NCBI RefSeq assembly: GCF_024391045.1
Contig: NZ_JANFCZ010000002.1
Coordinates: 232,423 to 296,422, forward strand
Source: Pseudarthrobacter sulfonivorans
GTDB lineage: Bacteria; Actinomycetota; Actinomycetes; Actinomycetales; Micrococcaceae
Length of the DNA: 64,000 nucleotides
Direction: 5' to 3'
Part shown: positions 26,406 through 35,516 of the stretch, one piece after another
Position numbering within the stretch: the first letter of the stretch is position 1
Layout: each line of letters starts with the position of its first letter
Made by a program: the position numbers and the translations under genes
The notes under the pieces: generated by a model
What the model was told of the DNA's origin: nothing
The model's input: only the letters and a program-made list of their open reading frames with translations
Database searches by the model: none

Positions 26406-27269
26406 ATGACCATGCAATCACCCTCCGGCCACGCGCTGGCAGTGTTCGATCCGCCCGAGGGCGATGGCCTCCCGGACCCCTTCGCCGGGAGCGAAGCGGC
26501 TGAGCTCGATGCCCGGTCAGTCAGCGCCTGGTTCGGCGAGCGCAAGGTGCTTGACCGGGTCTCCCTGACCATGGCCGCGGGACAGGTCACGGCCCTGATC
26601 GGGCCCTCGGGTTGCGGCAAGTCCACCTTCCTGCGGATCCTCAACCGGATGCATGAAATGGTGCCCACGGCCTCGCTGGCCGGGCAGGTGCTGCTCGACG
26701 GCGCGGACATCTACGACCAGGGACGCCGCGTCACGCTGGCCCGCCGCAATATCGGCATGGTCTTCCAGAAGGCCAACCCTTTCCCCGCCATGTCGATCTA
26801 CGAAAACACCATTGCCGGCATGAAGCTCGCCGGAATGAAAGCGGGCAAGGCGGAAAAGGACTTCCTGGTGGAGGATTCACTGCGCAAGGCTTCGCTGTGG
26901 GATGAGGTCAAAGACCGCCTGCACCAGCCCGGCGGCGGATTGTCGGGCGGACAGCAGCAGCGGCTGTGCATCGCCCGGTCCCTGGCAGTGTCCCCGCGGG
27001 TGCTGCTGATGGACGAACCGTGCTCAGCGCTGGACCCCACCTCCACCCGGCGCGTCGAGGAAACCATCGCTTCGCTGCGGGGGCTGGTGACCATAGTCAT
27101 CGTGACGCACAACATGCAACAGGCGGCACGGGTTTCGGACACCTGCGCCTTCTTCCTTGCCGCGCACAACGCACCGGGAGCGATCGTGGAGCATGGCCCC
27201 ACGGACGCCATGTTCCACTACCCCCAGGACCAGCGGACCAGCGACTACGTGAACGGACGCTTCGGATAG
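26406..27269 (+). CDS. pstB: Phosphate-type ABC ATPase, PstB-like
   Basis: 287 residues. Walker A is GPSGCGKST, the signature LSGGQQQRLCIARSLA, Walker B VLLMDEPCSALDP, and the PstB-typical switch is VTHNMQQAARVSD. NRMHEMVPTASLAGQVLLDG is also family-like. It has an N-terminal extension relative to typical PstB. The ATG at 26406 has an AAAGAAAG-type site upstream. A GTG at 26379, fused to the preceding stop as TAGTG, would add nine residues and cannot be excluded. It lies between the pseudo-sortase and sortase genes. Confidence 0.92.
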   Translation: MTMQSPSGHALAVFDPPEGDGLPDPFAGSEAAELDARSVSAWFGERKVLDRVSLTMAAGQVTALIGPSGCGKSTFLRILNRMHEMVPTASLAGQVLLDGADIYDQGRRVTLARRNIGMVFQKANPFPAMSIYENTIAGMKLAGMKAGKAEKDFLVEDSLRKASLWDEVKDRLHQPGGGLSGGQQQRLCIARSLAVSPRVLLMDEPCSALDPTSTRRVEETIASLRGLVTIVIVTHNMQQAARVSDTCAFFLAAHNAPGAIVEHGPTDAMFHYPQDQRTSDYVNGRFG

Positions 27270-28012
27270 TGCGGCGAGCCACCGCAGCCGCCGAACGCAG
27301 GCGCCGTCGATTCCGGAACCTCGCCGCTGCAGGCATGACTGTGGCAGGCCTGACCGTGGTGCTCCTCTACGGAGTTCCGCTGCTGGCCGGCACCCCGCCG
27401 CTGCTGGCCGTCCCCGGTCAGGCCGCTGAAGGCATGCCACAACACGCCTTGCAGCAGCAGGACGGCGGACCGGCGGCCGGTGATGCTCCACTAATGATCG
27501 GGACGCCCGAGGAGGCCGAAGTGGTGGCGGGCCGGGAACTGGAGCGCGCTCCGGCACGCGCCGGTCAGCCCGTGCGGGTGCAGATGCCCCGGCTGGGCAT
27601 GGACATTCCGGTGCTGCCCATGGCGCTGCCGGCGGACCGCCGCGTCAATCCGCCGTCCAACGGATTCGCGTACTGGATCAGCGACTTTGGCCCGGCAGGC
27701 GCCAAGGCAACCAACACCACGTACGTGGCTGCGCACTCGTGGAACCTGGGCTACTCGGCCTTCAACGGGCTGATGGACATCAAGGCCGGCGCGGGCCGGG
27801 TCAACCAAGGCGACGCCGTGCTGGTGACCACGCCCGAAGGAGTGGCCACCTATTCTGTCACCGGGACGGCCGGTTACGTGAAGACCACCCTGGGCGGCCG
27901 GGAGGAGCTGTGGCAGGCGGTGCCCGGGCGGCTGGTCCTGATGACCTGCTTCCAACTCAACGATGCCGGCGCCACCGAGAACTACATCGTCTATGCGGAG
28001 CGGACGGGCTAG
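27269..28012 (+). CDS. Sortase (class F-like)
   Basis: 247 residues with a GTG start that shares a base with the PstB stop (TAGTG). A basic N-terminus and one helix (about 20-45) anchor it facing out. The sortase domain (about 100-247) contains QMPRLGMDIPVLPM, the catalytic His in YVAAHSWNLGYS (His156) and Cys in LVLMTC (Cys227). Near the usual Arg position the sequence is ENYIVYAER, so the Arg assignment (Arg245) is uncertain. It is the only catalytically plausible sortase in the window and probably serves the mucin-like protein at 17180-18400. Confidence 0.85.
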   Translation: MRRATAAAERRRRRFRNLAAAGMTVAGLTVVLLYGVPLLAGTPPLLAVPGQAAEGMPQHALQQQDGGPAAGDAPLMIGTPEEAEVVAGRELERAPARAGQPVRVQMPRLGMDIPVLPMALPADRRVNPPSNGFAYWISDFGPAGAKATNTTYVAAHSWNLGYSAFNGLMDIKAGAGRVNQGDAVLVTTPEGVATYSVTGTAGYVKTTLGGREELWQAVPGRLVLMTCFQLNDAGATENYIVYAERTG

Positions 28013-28028
28013 GGAGCGGACGGGCTAG
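27997..28028 (+). repeat. Tandem duplication at the end of the sortase gene
   Basis: GGAGCGGACGGGCTAG occurs twice back to back (27997-28012 and 28013-28028). The first copy supplies the last codons and stop of the sortase gene. A short slippage-type duplication; the second copy places another TAG just downstream. Confidence 0.9.
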
Positions 28029-28062
28029 GCGGCGCCAGGTCCGGCAAGGACGTGCGGCAGGC

Positions 28063-29061
28063 TCAGCTGCCCCTCGGGAGCGGTACCACGTCCCCTTCCC
28101 GGTAGAGCAGCGCACGGAGCTCGGACTCCGCAGACTGTGCGCGGTGGGGATCGATGGTCTCCCCCGCGGCAAAATGGTCCAGCAGCCGGGGATCAACGTA
28201 GCTCTTGCGGGCGATGGACGGGGTGTTCCCCAGTACGGCCGCCGCCTCCTCCATCGCCATGCTGATGGCCCGCTTCCGCGCCGCCACCTTTGCCTGCGGC
28301 CCGCTGCGCGCCAGGCTGAGGGCAGCCGCCACCGTCCCGCGCAGGGTCCTGAAATCCTTGGCGGTGAAGTCCAGGCCGGTCCGCTCCTTGACGTAGGCGT
28401 TGATCTCCGCGCTGGTCACGGGGTGCCAGCTCCGCCCGTCCTTATACGCCAGCAGACGGGCGTTGCCACCGCGGCGCTTGAGGGTCCGCACCAGGGCGGC
28501 AAGGTCGGCGTCGTGAATTTCGGATTCCCAGTCCTTGCCGCTCTTCGCGGGGAACCTCAGCTCCAGTGTTTCCTTGCGGACGCGGACGTGCGCGCACAGC
28601 AGAGTGGCCAGGCCGCGGCTGCCGTTCTCGTTGGTGTACCGCTCCGAGCCCACCCGCAGGGACCCGCTGTCCAGCATCCTGAACGCGGCCGCCAGGACAC
28701 GTTCGCGGCTGAGGCCGTCGCTGCGCAGGTCAAGGGTGACCAGCCGGCGCGCGGCGGGCAACGACTCGGCCAGCTGCAGGGCGCGATCAAACTTCAGCCG
28801 GTCTTTCCGCTCACGCCATTCCGGATGGTAGATGTACTGCCGCCGGCCCACGGCATCCAGTCCCGTCGCCTGGATGTGCCCGTTCTCGAACGGCGCGATC
28901 CACACGTCCTTCCAGGCCGGCGGGATCCCGATGCTCTCCAGCCGGTCCCGGACGGGCCCCGGAGGCAGGGTGGAGCCGTCCAGGTCCCGGTAACTGAAAC
29001 CCGTCCCCGCGGCCACCCGCCGGTAGCCGCGGCCGTTCGCGTTACTGCGGCGGAGCCTCAT
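28063..29061 (-). CDS. DNA topoisomerase IB (poxvirus/bacterial type)
   Basis: 332-residue type IB topoisomerase that relaxes supercoils through a 3'-phosphotyrosine. Catalytic features include Arg in KDFRTLRGT and the nucleophile Tyr in PSIARKSYVDPRLL. The N-terminal MRLRRSNANGRGYRRV is typical of actinobacterial members, which is why I start at 29061 rather than the ATG at 29088. It is convergent with the sortase gene and divergent from rarD, with no functional link to either that I can see. Confidence 0.9.
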   Translation of the reverse strand: MRLRRSNANGRGYRRVAAGTGFSYRDLDGSTLPPGPVRDRLESIGIPPAWKDVWIAPFENGHIQATGLDAVGRRQYIYHPEWRERKDRLKFDRALQLAESLPAARRLVTLDLRSDGLSRERVLAAAFRMLDSGSLRVGSERYTNENGSRGLATLLCAHVRVRKETLELRFPAKSGKDWESEIHDADLAALVRTLKRRGGNARLLAYKDGRSWHPVTSAEINAYVKERTGLDFTAKDFRTLRGTVAAALSLARSGPQAKVAARKRAISMAMEEAAAVLGNTPSIARKSYVDPRLLDHFAAGETIDPHRAQSAESELRALLYREGDVVPLPRGS

Positions 29062-29145
29062 GACGAGGCACCCTGCCCGTTCGTCCATCCCATAAAGGCA
29101 AGCCTACTGATGATTTGGCGGAATACCCGCCGGGAGCATGATGTT

Positions 29146-30168
29146 ATGGGAGACGTGCCTACTCCCAACGGTCCCACCCCCGCCGCCAAAGCCACCGCTG
29201 TACAGCCTGCGGGAAAGCCTGCCGGCGGAGCCGGGGCTCCGGCCCCTAAGGCAGTGGACAAGGAGACGACGGCGGGAATCCTGTTCGGCTTCGGCGCCTA
29301 CGGGCTGTGGGGGCTGCTTCCCCTCTACTTCATTGCGCTCCTGCCCGCCTCGCCGGTGGAAATCGTGGCCAACCGGGTGGTGTGGTCGCTGCTTTTCTGC
29401 GCACTGCTGATCACGTTCACACGGTCGTGGCGCGCCCTGGCCAACGCCTTCCGCGACCGGTCCGTCTTCGGCGCCCTGGCCATCGCCGGCGCCCTCATCG
29501 CCGTGAACTGGCTGACTTACACTTATGGCGTGACCACCGGCCAGGCCGTAGAAGCCTCGCTGGGCTACTTCATCAACCCACTCGTCTCCGTCCTCCTCGG
29601 CGTGATTGTGCTCAAGGAGAAGCTGCGCGCCCTGCAGTGGGCCGCCGTCGGAATCGGTTTCGTCGCGGTGGGCGTGCTCACGGTGAGCTACGGCAAACTG
29701 CCGTGGATCGCTCTGACGTTGGCCTTTAGTTTCGGCCTGTACGGGTTCGTGAAGAACCGGGTGGGCCGCAAAGTGGATGCGGTGACAAGCCTCAGCGTCG
29801 AAACCATGGTGCTGGCACCGCTGGCCGGGGCCGCCATGATCTTCCTCGCCCTGAGCGGCTCCGCCACCCTAGCCAGTCAGGGGCCCGGCCATTTCTGGCT
29901 GCTGGCGGCTTCCGGCGTGCTCACGGCAGTGCCGCTGCTCTTCTTCGGCGCGTCGGCCCGCCGGCTGCCGCTGACCACCATCGGGCTGCTGCAGTATGTG
30001 GCTCCGCTGCTGCAGTTTGTCGTGGCCCTGCTGGTCTTCAAAGAGGCCATGACGCCGGACCGCTGGATCGGTTTCGGGGTGGTGTGGCTGGCGCTGCTGG
30101 TCCTGACGGTGGATATGCTGCGGACGGCGGGGAAGAACTCGGCCGCCAGGCGGCTTGCCCGCCGCTGA
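29146..30168 (+). CDS. rarD: RarD/EamA-family transporter
   Basis: 340-residue protein with ten predicted helices in the EamA/RarD (drug/metabolite transporter) pattern. GFGAYGLWGLLPLYFIAL and FINPLVSVLLGVIVLKEKL are seen, followed by LQYVAPLLQFVVALLVFKE. A Pro/Ala-rich cytoplasmic N-terminus of about 40 residues is unusually long. The open frame continues upstream to 27739, but that part is another reading of the sortase and intergenic DNA, so I start at 29146 (MGDVPTPNG). The substrate is unknown. Its stop lies 3 bp from the convergent GH10 gene. Confidence 0.9.
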   Translation: MGDVPTPNGPTPAAKATAVQPAGKPAGGAGAPAPKAVDKETTAGILFGFGAYGLWGLLPLYFIALLPASPVEIVANRVVWSLLFCALLITFTRSWRALANAFRDRSVFGALAIAGALIAVNWLTYTYGVTTGQAVEASLGYFINPLVSVLLGVIVLKEKLRALQWAAVGIGFVAVGVLTVSYGKLPWIALTLAFSFGLYGFVKNRVGRKVDAVTSLSVETMVLAPLAGAAMIFLALSGSATLASQGPGHFWLLAASGVLTAVPLLFFGASARRLPLTTIGLLQYVAPLLQFVVALLVFKEAMTPDRWIGFGVVWLALLVLTVDMLRTAGKNSAARRLARR

Positions 30169-30171
30169 CGG

Positions 30172-31860
30172 TCAGCCGCCCAGCGCGCTCTTCATGGCGT
30201 CGTATGCGGGCCTGGCTTGCCCGTCATCGAACAGGAAATCGTGGCCCTGCTGCAGGTTGCCGGAGTCGTCGATGGACCAGTTGTAGCGGTTGTCCACACC
30301 CCACGTCGTGTACGAGACGCACGCACGCGAGCCCAGGCAGGTGGCCAGCACCGAGGCGTACTGCTTGGCCTGGGCATCCTTCCCGTGGTCATCCGTGACG
30401 TCATTCTCCGAAATGCGCACGTAGAGGCCGGCCGCCTGGAAAGTGGCGAGCGTCCTGGAAAGCTGTTCCTGCGGAATGGCATCGGTGTCGAGGTCGTAAA
30501 TGTGAGCCTGGAGGCCCACGCCGTAGATGTGGCCGCCCTGGGCGTTCGTGTCGCGGGTCAGCTTGAGAAGGGCGCCCTGGCGCGGCCCTGGCACGTCGGC
30601 CCCGTTCTCGTTGATGAACTGTTTGACCCCCGGATCGGCGTCGTACACGGCCTTGGACACGACCGCCGGGTAGCCGGGCCCGAAGACGCGGTACCAGATG
30701 TTCTGCTGCATGCTGGTCCCCTGGTCGACGTCGAACGGTTCATTGACGACGTCGAGCGAGGCCAAGTGCCCCTTGAAGTGCGTCACCACGGTTTTCACAT
30801 AGTCGAGCAGCGCGGTGGCGCTGGACTTGCGCTCCGAGTCCGTTCCGCTGGGGAGATCCTGCATCCAGCGCGGCATCGCCTCGCTGAAGGCAATGGTGTG
30901 GCCGTGCACCGTCATGCCCTTGCGCTCTGCGATGGCAACGATCGCGTCCGCCTCCTCGAAGGTATAGACGCCCTGCTGCGGCGAGAGGAATTGCGGCTTC
31001 ATGGCGTTTTCCGGCGTGATGGAGCCGAAGTTGCCCACGAGTTCCCGCGCGTAGTCGGCGTCCGAGGCAAGCGGCCCGAGCGCCACGGCGGCACCGATCT
31101 TGAAGTCCGGCCGGGTTTTGGCGGCCAGTGCCTGCAGGCCGTCCGAGGAGGACTGGCCGTCGGCGACAGCAACGCCCGACGTACGCAGGCCGGCGCTCTC
31201 CGGCGCAACCGCTTTGAGGGACGTGACGTCGAACGCCCCGGAGTCGCTCGAGAGTCCGAGCCACAGCTCTCCGGAGGAAAACACCTTGCCGAAGGGAAGC
31301 GAGGCGATTTTGTCCCCGCCGCTGGTGATCTCAAGGTTGTCCCCGGACCGGTGCACCGAGAGGGTCGCTGCAGGGTCGGTCAGAGTGGCGCGCTCGTCAT
31401 GCACGGGGACAGGCTGCGTCATGTCCCGCTTCTGGGTGCCGTCGAACACGGCGATGTCCAGATCCTTGCCCTGGAGGGTGAGCCGCAGGCCCGCCGGCTC
31501 GACGCGGAATTCGTCCGCGATGACGGGGGGACGGTCGTACAGCGCCCAGGACGCATCGCCCGTGACGTCGGCGAACGTCGCGCTGAGGGTGAAATCTCCG
31601 CTGACCATCAGGTGTGTGCCCGCCAGGTTGAGCGGCGGGTTCGGCTGGCCTCCCGTGCCGTTCTGCTCGACGATGCGCCTGTCGGTCGCGGTGACCTGCA
31701 GGCCGTTGCTCCCGGCCGTCACGCCGGGGATGTCCTGCCAGTTCTCGTGCAACAGGTCCACATTCACATCCGGCTTCGGTGTGGGTGAGGAGCAGCCCGC
31801 CAGGACAAGGAGGAGGCCGGACGCCAGCACCGTCATGAGAGTGTGTGTGCGTCCGGCCAT
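30172..31860 (-). CDS. GH10 family glycoside hydrolase lipoprotein
   Basis: 562 residues. A lipoprotein signal peptide ends at LVLAGC (Cys23). An N-terminal beta-rich domain (about 40-210) is followed by a GH10 barrel (about 240-560). The acid/base Glu is in LDVVNEPFD and the nucleophile is probably the Glu of RISENDVTDD. GSITPENAMKPQFL and GHTIAF-type motifs are GH10 hallmarks. GH10 enzymes are mostly beta-1,4-xylanases. As the last gene of an exopolysaccharide operon, this one may instead trim or release that polymer; that is inference. Confidence 0.85.
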   Translation of the reverse strand: MAGRTHTLMTVLASGLLLVLAGCSSPTPKPDVNVDLLHENWQDIPGVTAGSNGLQVTATDRRIVEQNGTGGQPNPPLNLAGTHLMVSGDFTLSATFADVTGDASWALYDRPPVIADEFRVEPAGLRLTLQGKDLDIAVFDGTQKRDMTQPVPVHDERATLTDPAATLSVHRSGDNLEITSGGDKIASLPFGKVFSSGELWLGLSSDSGAFDVTSLKAVAPESAGLRTSGVAVADGQSSSDGLQALAAKTRPDFKIGAAVALGPLASDADYARELVGNFGSITPENAMKPQFLSPQQGVYTFEEADAIVAIAERKGMTVHGHTIAFSEAMPRWMQDLPSGTDSERKSSATALLDYVKTVVTHFKGHLASLDVVNEPFDVDQGTSMQQNIWYRVFGPGYPAVVSKAVYDADPGVKQFINENGADVPGPRQGALLKLTRDTNAQGGHIYGVGLQAHIYDLDTDAIPQEQLSRTLATFQAAGLYVRISENDVTDDHGKDAQAKQYASVLATCLGSRACVSYTTWGVDNRYNWSIDDSGNLQQGHDFLFDDGQARPAYDAMKSALGG

Positions 31861-31882
31861 CCTGTGTCCCTCTTCCTGGTCG

Positions 31883-33667
31883 TTAGGGCTTGGTCCAGCG
31901 GACGTCGTCGAAGTACGCCTGGACCCCCGAGTTGCCCTGGACAATGACCTGCAGGCTCGCCTTGGCTACCGCAGTGGTGCTGGGCGAGTATGTCAGGTCA
32001 ACGTTGGTCACGCCGGCGGCCGTTACGCCGAGCTTATACTGCCCGGAGATCCACTGCCCGGCGGCGTTGTACTCGTCGATATAGAAGCCCACCTCACCGC
32101 TGGTCCGCGCCGCGACGTTGAGGTAGCTGGCGATCTTGTACGAACCGGCCGTCACCGCGACCTGCGGGGAGAACAGGTGCTTGTTCGCCGTGGTGGCCGT
32201 CAGCTTGACCGAGTTCACCGGGTTGGCCGGGCTGCCGTGGTTGGCGGCGTCGGCCAGGATGGTGGTGGCCGAGTCGGTTGTCCAGCCGGAGCTGATACCG
32301 GCGTCGAACGTGCCGTTGGCGACGAGGTTGGACGCGGGCGGCGGGGTGGTCTCCGCGCCGAGCGCCAGCATCTGCACGTTGTCCAGGTAGGCCGTGATGC
32401 CGGTTCCGGTCACCCAGACCTGCAGGCTGGCCGAGGCCACGTTGGTGGAACTTGGCGTGTAGTTGAAGTTCATCGACTCCACCCACCGTGAGTTCTCCCG
32501 TTTACGGAACTGCCCGGAGATCCACTGTCCGGCAGCGTTGTACTCGTCGACGTAGAACCCGACTTCACCGGTGGTGATCGAAGCCACGTTGAGGAAGGCC
32601 TTGAACATGTAGTTCGTGGTGGGCGTTACCGGGACCGTCGGCGAGAACAGATGACCTGCTGTGGAGCCTGAGACCAGCTTCACCGACTTGGCGAAGTCCG
32701 GGTAGCTGCCGTTGTTGGCGGCGTCCGCCGTGATGGTTGCCGGGGCGTCGGTCCGCCAGCCGTCCCCGAGTCCGTTGTTGAACGTGGGGTTCGCCAACTT
32801 GTTGGGGGTGCCGTTCACCAGGCCCTTGCTGACGTTGACGTTCTTGATCTGCCCTGCCGTGACCTTGGTCTTGACGTACGCGGCCAGTTGGTCGAGCTCG
32901 GCGGTGCCGTATTCGTAGTCGTCCGGGACCTGGCTCGGATTCGGCCGGATGTCGTGGAACGTAAAGATGACCCACTGCTTGTTCGCGATCGCCGCGTCAA
33001 CCTGTGCCTTCAGGTTGGCCACCGGCGTGGTGACCTCCTGGACCGGGACGTCGCGGAGCAGGTAGTCACCGAGCGGCCAGGGGTTGTTGCCGGTGTCGGC
33101 GAAGCCGCGCATCGAGCTGTAGTACTTGGCCACCCGGGCCACCGCGGACATGTCGTAGTCCCCGTACGGCGGGGCGAACGCCGTCGGGTTGAAGCCGTTG
33201 GCCACCAGAGTGGCCTTGCTGTTGGCCAGCTCGGCGTCCACTTGCGCGGCCGTCAGCTTGTTGGCCTGGCAGTCGTTGCCGGTACTTACAAGGCACTGAT
33301 GGTCCACCGTATGCGACCCGATTTCCCAGCCGTAGGTGTTCTGCAGCTGAGTGATCTGGGCCCACGTCATGTAGGGCACATCGGTGTTGGCACGGCAGGT
33401 GTTTGGCACGGTGGTCATACCGACGCAGCCCGTGATCACGTAGTTGGTGCCGGTCAGCCCGTATTTCTGCAGGGTGGGCGCCGCCTGGGTGAGCGCGCTG
33501 GCTTGGCCGTCGTCGAAGGTGAAGGACACCAGCGCGGCCGGGGCGGGGTTGTCCACGGCGGCGTAGGCAGCTGCCGGGGACAGCAGTGCGGTGGCCATGG
33601 CCCCCACCGCCCCGAGGGCCACGAGCCTGGCGCGCCCCCGCGCCAAGCTGGATCTGATTCCGGTCAT
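31883..33667 (-). CDS. Secreted polysaccharide deacetylase with two C-terminal carbohydrate-binding-like modules
   Basis: 594 residues. A signal peptide (about 1-37) precedes a NodB domain (about 45-290) with VSFTFDDGQ, GSHTVDHQCL, APPYGDYDM and FTFHDIR. Two homologous CBM4/9-like modules follow (about 300-445 and 455-594). Each begins LANPTFNNGLGDGW or LVANGTFDAGISSGW and contains VGFYVDEYNAAGQWISGQ or a close variant. CGGAG precedes the start at 33667; the frame open to 33931 is not signal-like. Role: removal of acetyl groups from an amino-sugar polymer outside the cell. Confidence 0.88.
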   Translation of the reverse strand: MTGIRSSLARGRARLVALGAVGAMATALLSPAAAYAAVDNPAPAALVSFTFDDGQASALTQAAPTLQKYGLTGTNYVITGCVGMTTVPNTCRANTDVPYMTWAQITQLQNTYGWEIGSHTVDHQCLVSTGNDCQANKLTAAQVDAELANSKATLVANGFNPTAFAPPYGDYDMSAVARVAKYYSSMRGFADTGNNPWPLGDYLLRDVPVQEVTTPVANLKAQVDAAIANKQWVIFTFHDIRPNPSQVPDDYEYGTAELDQLAAYVKTKVTAGQIKNVNVSKGLVNGTPNKLANPTFNNGLGDGWRTDAPATITADAANNGSYPDFAKSVKLVSGSTAGHLFSPTVPVTPTTNYMFKAFLNVASITTGEVGFYVDEYNAAGQWISGQFRKRENSRWVESMNFNYTPSSTNVASASLQVWVTGTGITAYLDNVQMLALGAETTPPPASNLVANGTFDAGISSGWTTDSATTILADAANHGSPANPVNSVKLTATTANKHLFSPQVAVTAGSYKIASYLNVAARTSGEVGFYIDEYNAAGQWISGQYKLGVTAAGVTNVDLTYSPSTTAVAKASLQVIVQGNSGVQAYFDDVRWTKP

Positions 33668-33725
33668 GAGTTTCTCCGTTCTTTGCGGGGGGCCGACAGC
33701 GCCGGGTGACACAGCCGAATGAGGG

Positions 33726-35516
33726 TCACGGGCCCTGCAACTGCTTGAACGCCTGCGCGACCGGCAAGACGTCAATGCCGCTTTGGTCGATGAGCTGCAA
33801 CTGGGCGGCGAAGACGTCGCTGGTGATGGTGCTCCGGTCCGCGGCGATGGTGTGTTCCTGGGTTCCGGTGTTCGACGGGGTTGCGATCTGGTGGTACACG
33901 AGGATGAGCCAGCCGTTGGCCCGGGACGCATCGGCGAGCGCCTGGGTCAGTTGCTCCGGCGTGGTCTCATCGGTGATGTAGAGGACCTTCAGATCGTGCG
34001 AGTTGAGGTTCTGCCGGGTGTTGAGGCCATCGTCCGTCCCCCGCATGATGTCGAAGTACTTGCTCGCGTACCAGTCGACCTGGGCATCGGACCGTCCGTA
34101 CGGCGGTGCCAGGTCGTCGGTGGACAGTCCGGCTGCTGCCAGGGCTTCCTCGCTCTTGCGCAGCTGTTCGTCCAACCGGTCGGTGCCGATTGAGGTGAGG
34201 TCGAGGTGTTCGTAGCTGTGTGCAGCGATCTCATGTCCGGCGTCGTGCATCTGCTGCACCTCGGCGGCTGTCACGAAGTTCGGCGTCTCGATGGAACTGG
34301 GGTTGACGTACTGGGTGGTTTTGAAGCCATGCTGGTTCAGCAACGGGAGGGCGCGGTCATACATCGACTGCCAGCCGTCGTCGAACGTGATGGAGACCAG
34401 CGGCTTGTCCCAGCGGAGCGGGCCAGGTTTGGTCACGTCAGTCAGTGAATAGTCGCGGACGTTGGTGGTGCCGTCCCCGTGCGAGATGAGCGTGACCATG
34501 ACGGATTTCGCCCCTTCGGGGACCTGGAACGACTCCCTGATCGCTGTCCACTCCCCGGCGGGCGGCACCGTCTCCAGGTTGTGGAACTCGCGGCCACCCG
34601 CTGCGAGCTCGAATTCCGCCACGACGTCCAGTTCGCGGTCGGCTTGGTAGGTCGCGCCAAACTCAAAATACCGGTCGCTGGTCACCGGGATCGGCTCGTA
34701 CTGCCACTTCACTTCGCCGTTCTGGTAATTCGAGATGCGGGTCCAGAGAAAGTTCCCGGCGGCGTCCTTGCTGCGCCCGGATTCGACCGTCGACACCCCG
34801 GAGGAGTACGGGGACCAGGAGTCCGGAGCGCCCGGCTGGGGGCCCGCGAACGCGGGGTTGGGGATGAGGTTGGGGCCGGTGACCGCGGCAGCCGGCGGCC
34901 GGACGTCGTCCGCCGCCTCGAGGTACGCCCCCTCCACCCGGAAGGTGGCCTTCGAGGAAAGCCGGAAGACATACTCCACCGAGGCCGTTGGGTTTGCGCT
35001 CTTGAAGGCGTCGCTCACGGTGAACGGGCTGTTGCCAGGCCGCTCGAGGGGGTTCCGCAGTTGCTCCAGGGTGGTGCTGCCGTCGGAGTTGTACTGGCGG
35101 CGCAGCAGCATGAAGTCCGCGTCACTGGTGGCGTACGCCTTGAACAGGTAGGTCTTGCCGGCTTCAACGTTGACCCGCGGGCTGGTCAACGTCACATCGC
35201 CCGACGTGTATTGGGTTATATCGAGCTCCAGTGCCTGGCCGCTCAGCTGACCGTTGACCTGTCCCAGCGAGGTCGCGGCGTCAGCGCTGTGGCGGACATT
35301 CCAGCCGCCCACGGTCCCGGCGGGTGCCGCCGAAGTGCCGGCCGCAGTTGCCGTGGCAACCAGCGTGGGGAACAGGTTGGCGCCGGGCCGTGCCTGGGCG
35401 ATGCTGCTCTTCCCACCGGTGTACGCCAGCCATCCGGCCGTGATCAGGACGACCACCATCGAGATGACGACGAGCGGATTCAGCAGCACACGGAGAATCC
35501 ACGAGCGCTTACGCAC
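33726..35516 (-). CDS. Membrane-anchored polysaccharide deacetylase
   Basis: 596 residues with one N-terminal helix (about 9-33). Two beta-rich, carbohydrate-binding-like modules (about 45-200 and 215-360) precede a C-terminal NodB domain with SITFDDGW (near 377), EIAAHSYEHLDL (near 430) and APPYGRSD (near 470). The module order is the reverse of the neighbouring deacetylase at 31883-33667. Its start overlaps the GT2 gene by 8 bp, so the two are probably made together, as in PgaB/IcaB-PgaC/IcaA systems. Confidence 0.88.
   Translation of the reverse strand: MRKRSWILRVLLNPLVVISMVVVLITAGWLAYTGGKSSIAQARPGANLFPTLVATATAAGTSAAPAGTVGGWNVRHSADAATSLGQVNGQLSGQALELDITQYTSGDVTLTSPRVNVEAGKTYLFKAYATSDADFMLLRRQYNSDGSTTLEQLRNPLERPGNSPFTVSDAFKSANPTASVEYVFRLSSKATFRVEGAYLEAADDVRPPAAAVTGPNLIPNPAFAGPQPGAPDSWSPYSSGVSTVESGRSKDAAGNFLWTRISNYQNGEVKWQYEPIPVTSDRYFEFGATYQADRELDVVAEFELAAGGREFHNLETVPPAGEWTAIRESFQVPEGAKSVMVTLISHGDGTTNVRDYSLTDVTKPGPLRWDKPLVSITFDDGWQSMYDRALPLLNQHGFKTTQYVNPSSIETPNFVTAAEVQQMHDAGHEIAAHSYEHLDLTSIGTDRLDEQLRKSEEALAAAGLSTDDLAPPYGRSDAQVDWYASKYFDIMRGTDDGLNTRQNLNSHDLKVLYITDETTPEQLTQALADASRANGWLILVYHQIATPSNTGTQEHTIAADRSTITSDVFAAQLQLIDQSGIDVLPVAQAFKQLQGP

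Noticed and set aside
27739..29145. Long N-terminal extension of RarD into the sortase gene
   Set aside because: The extension is an alternative frame of the sortase gene and intergenic DNA; RarD-like sequence starts at 29146.
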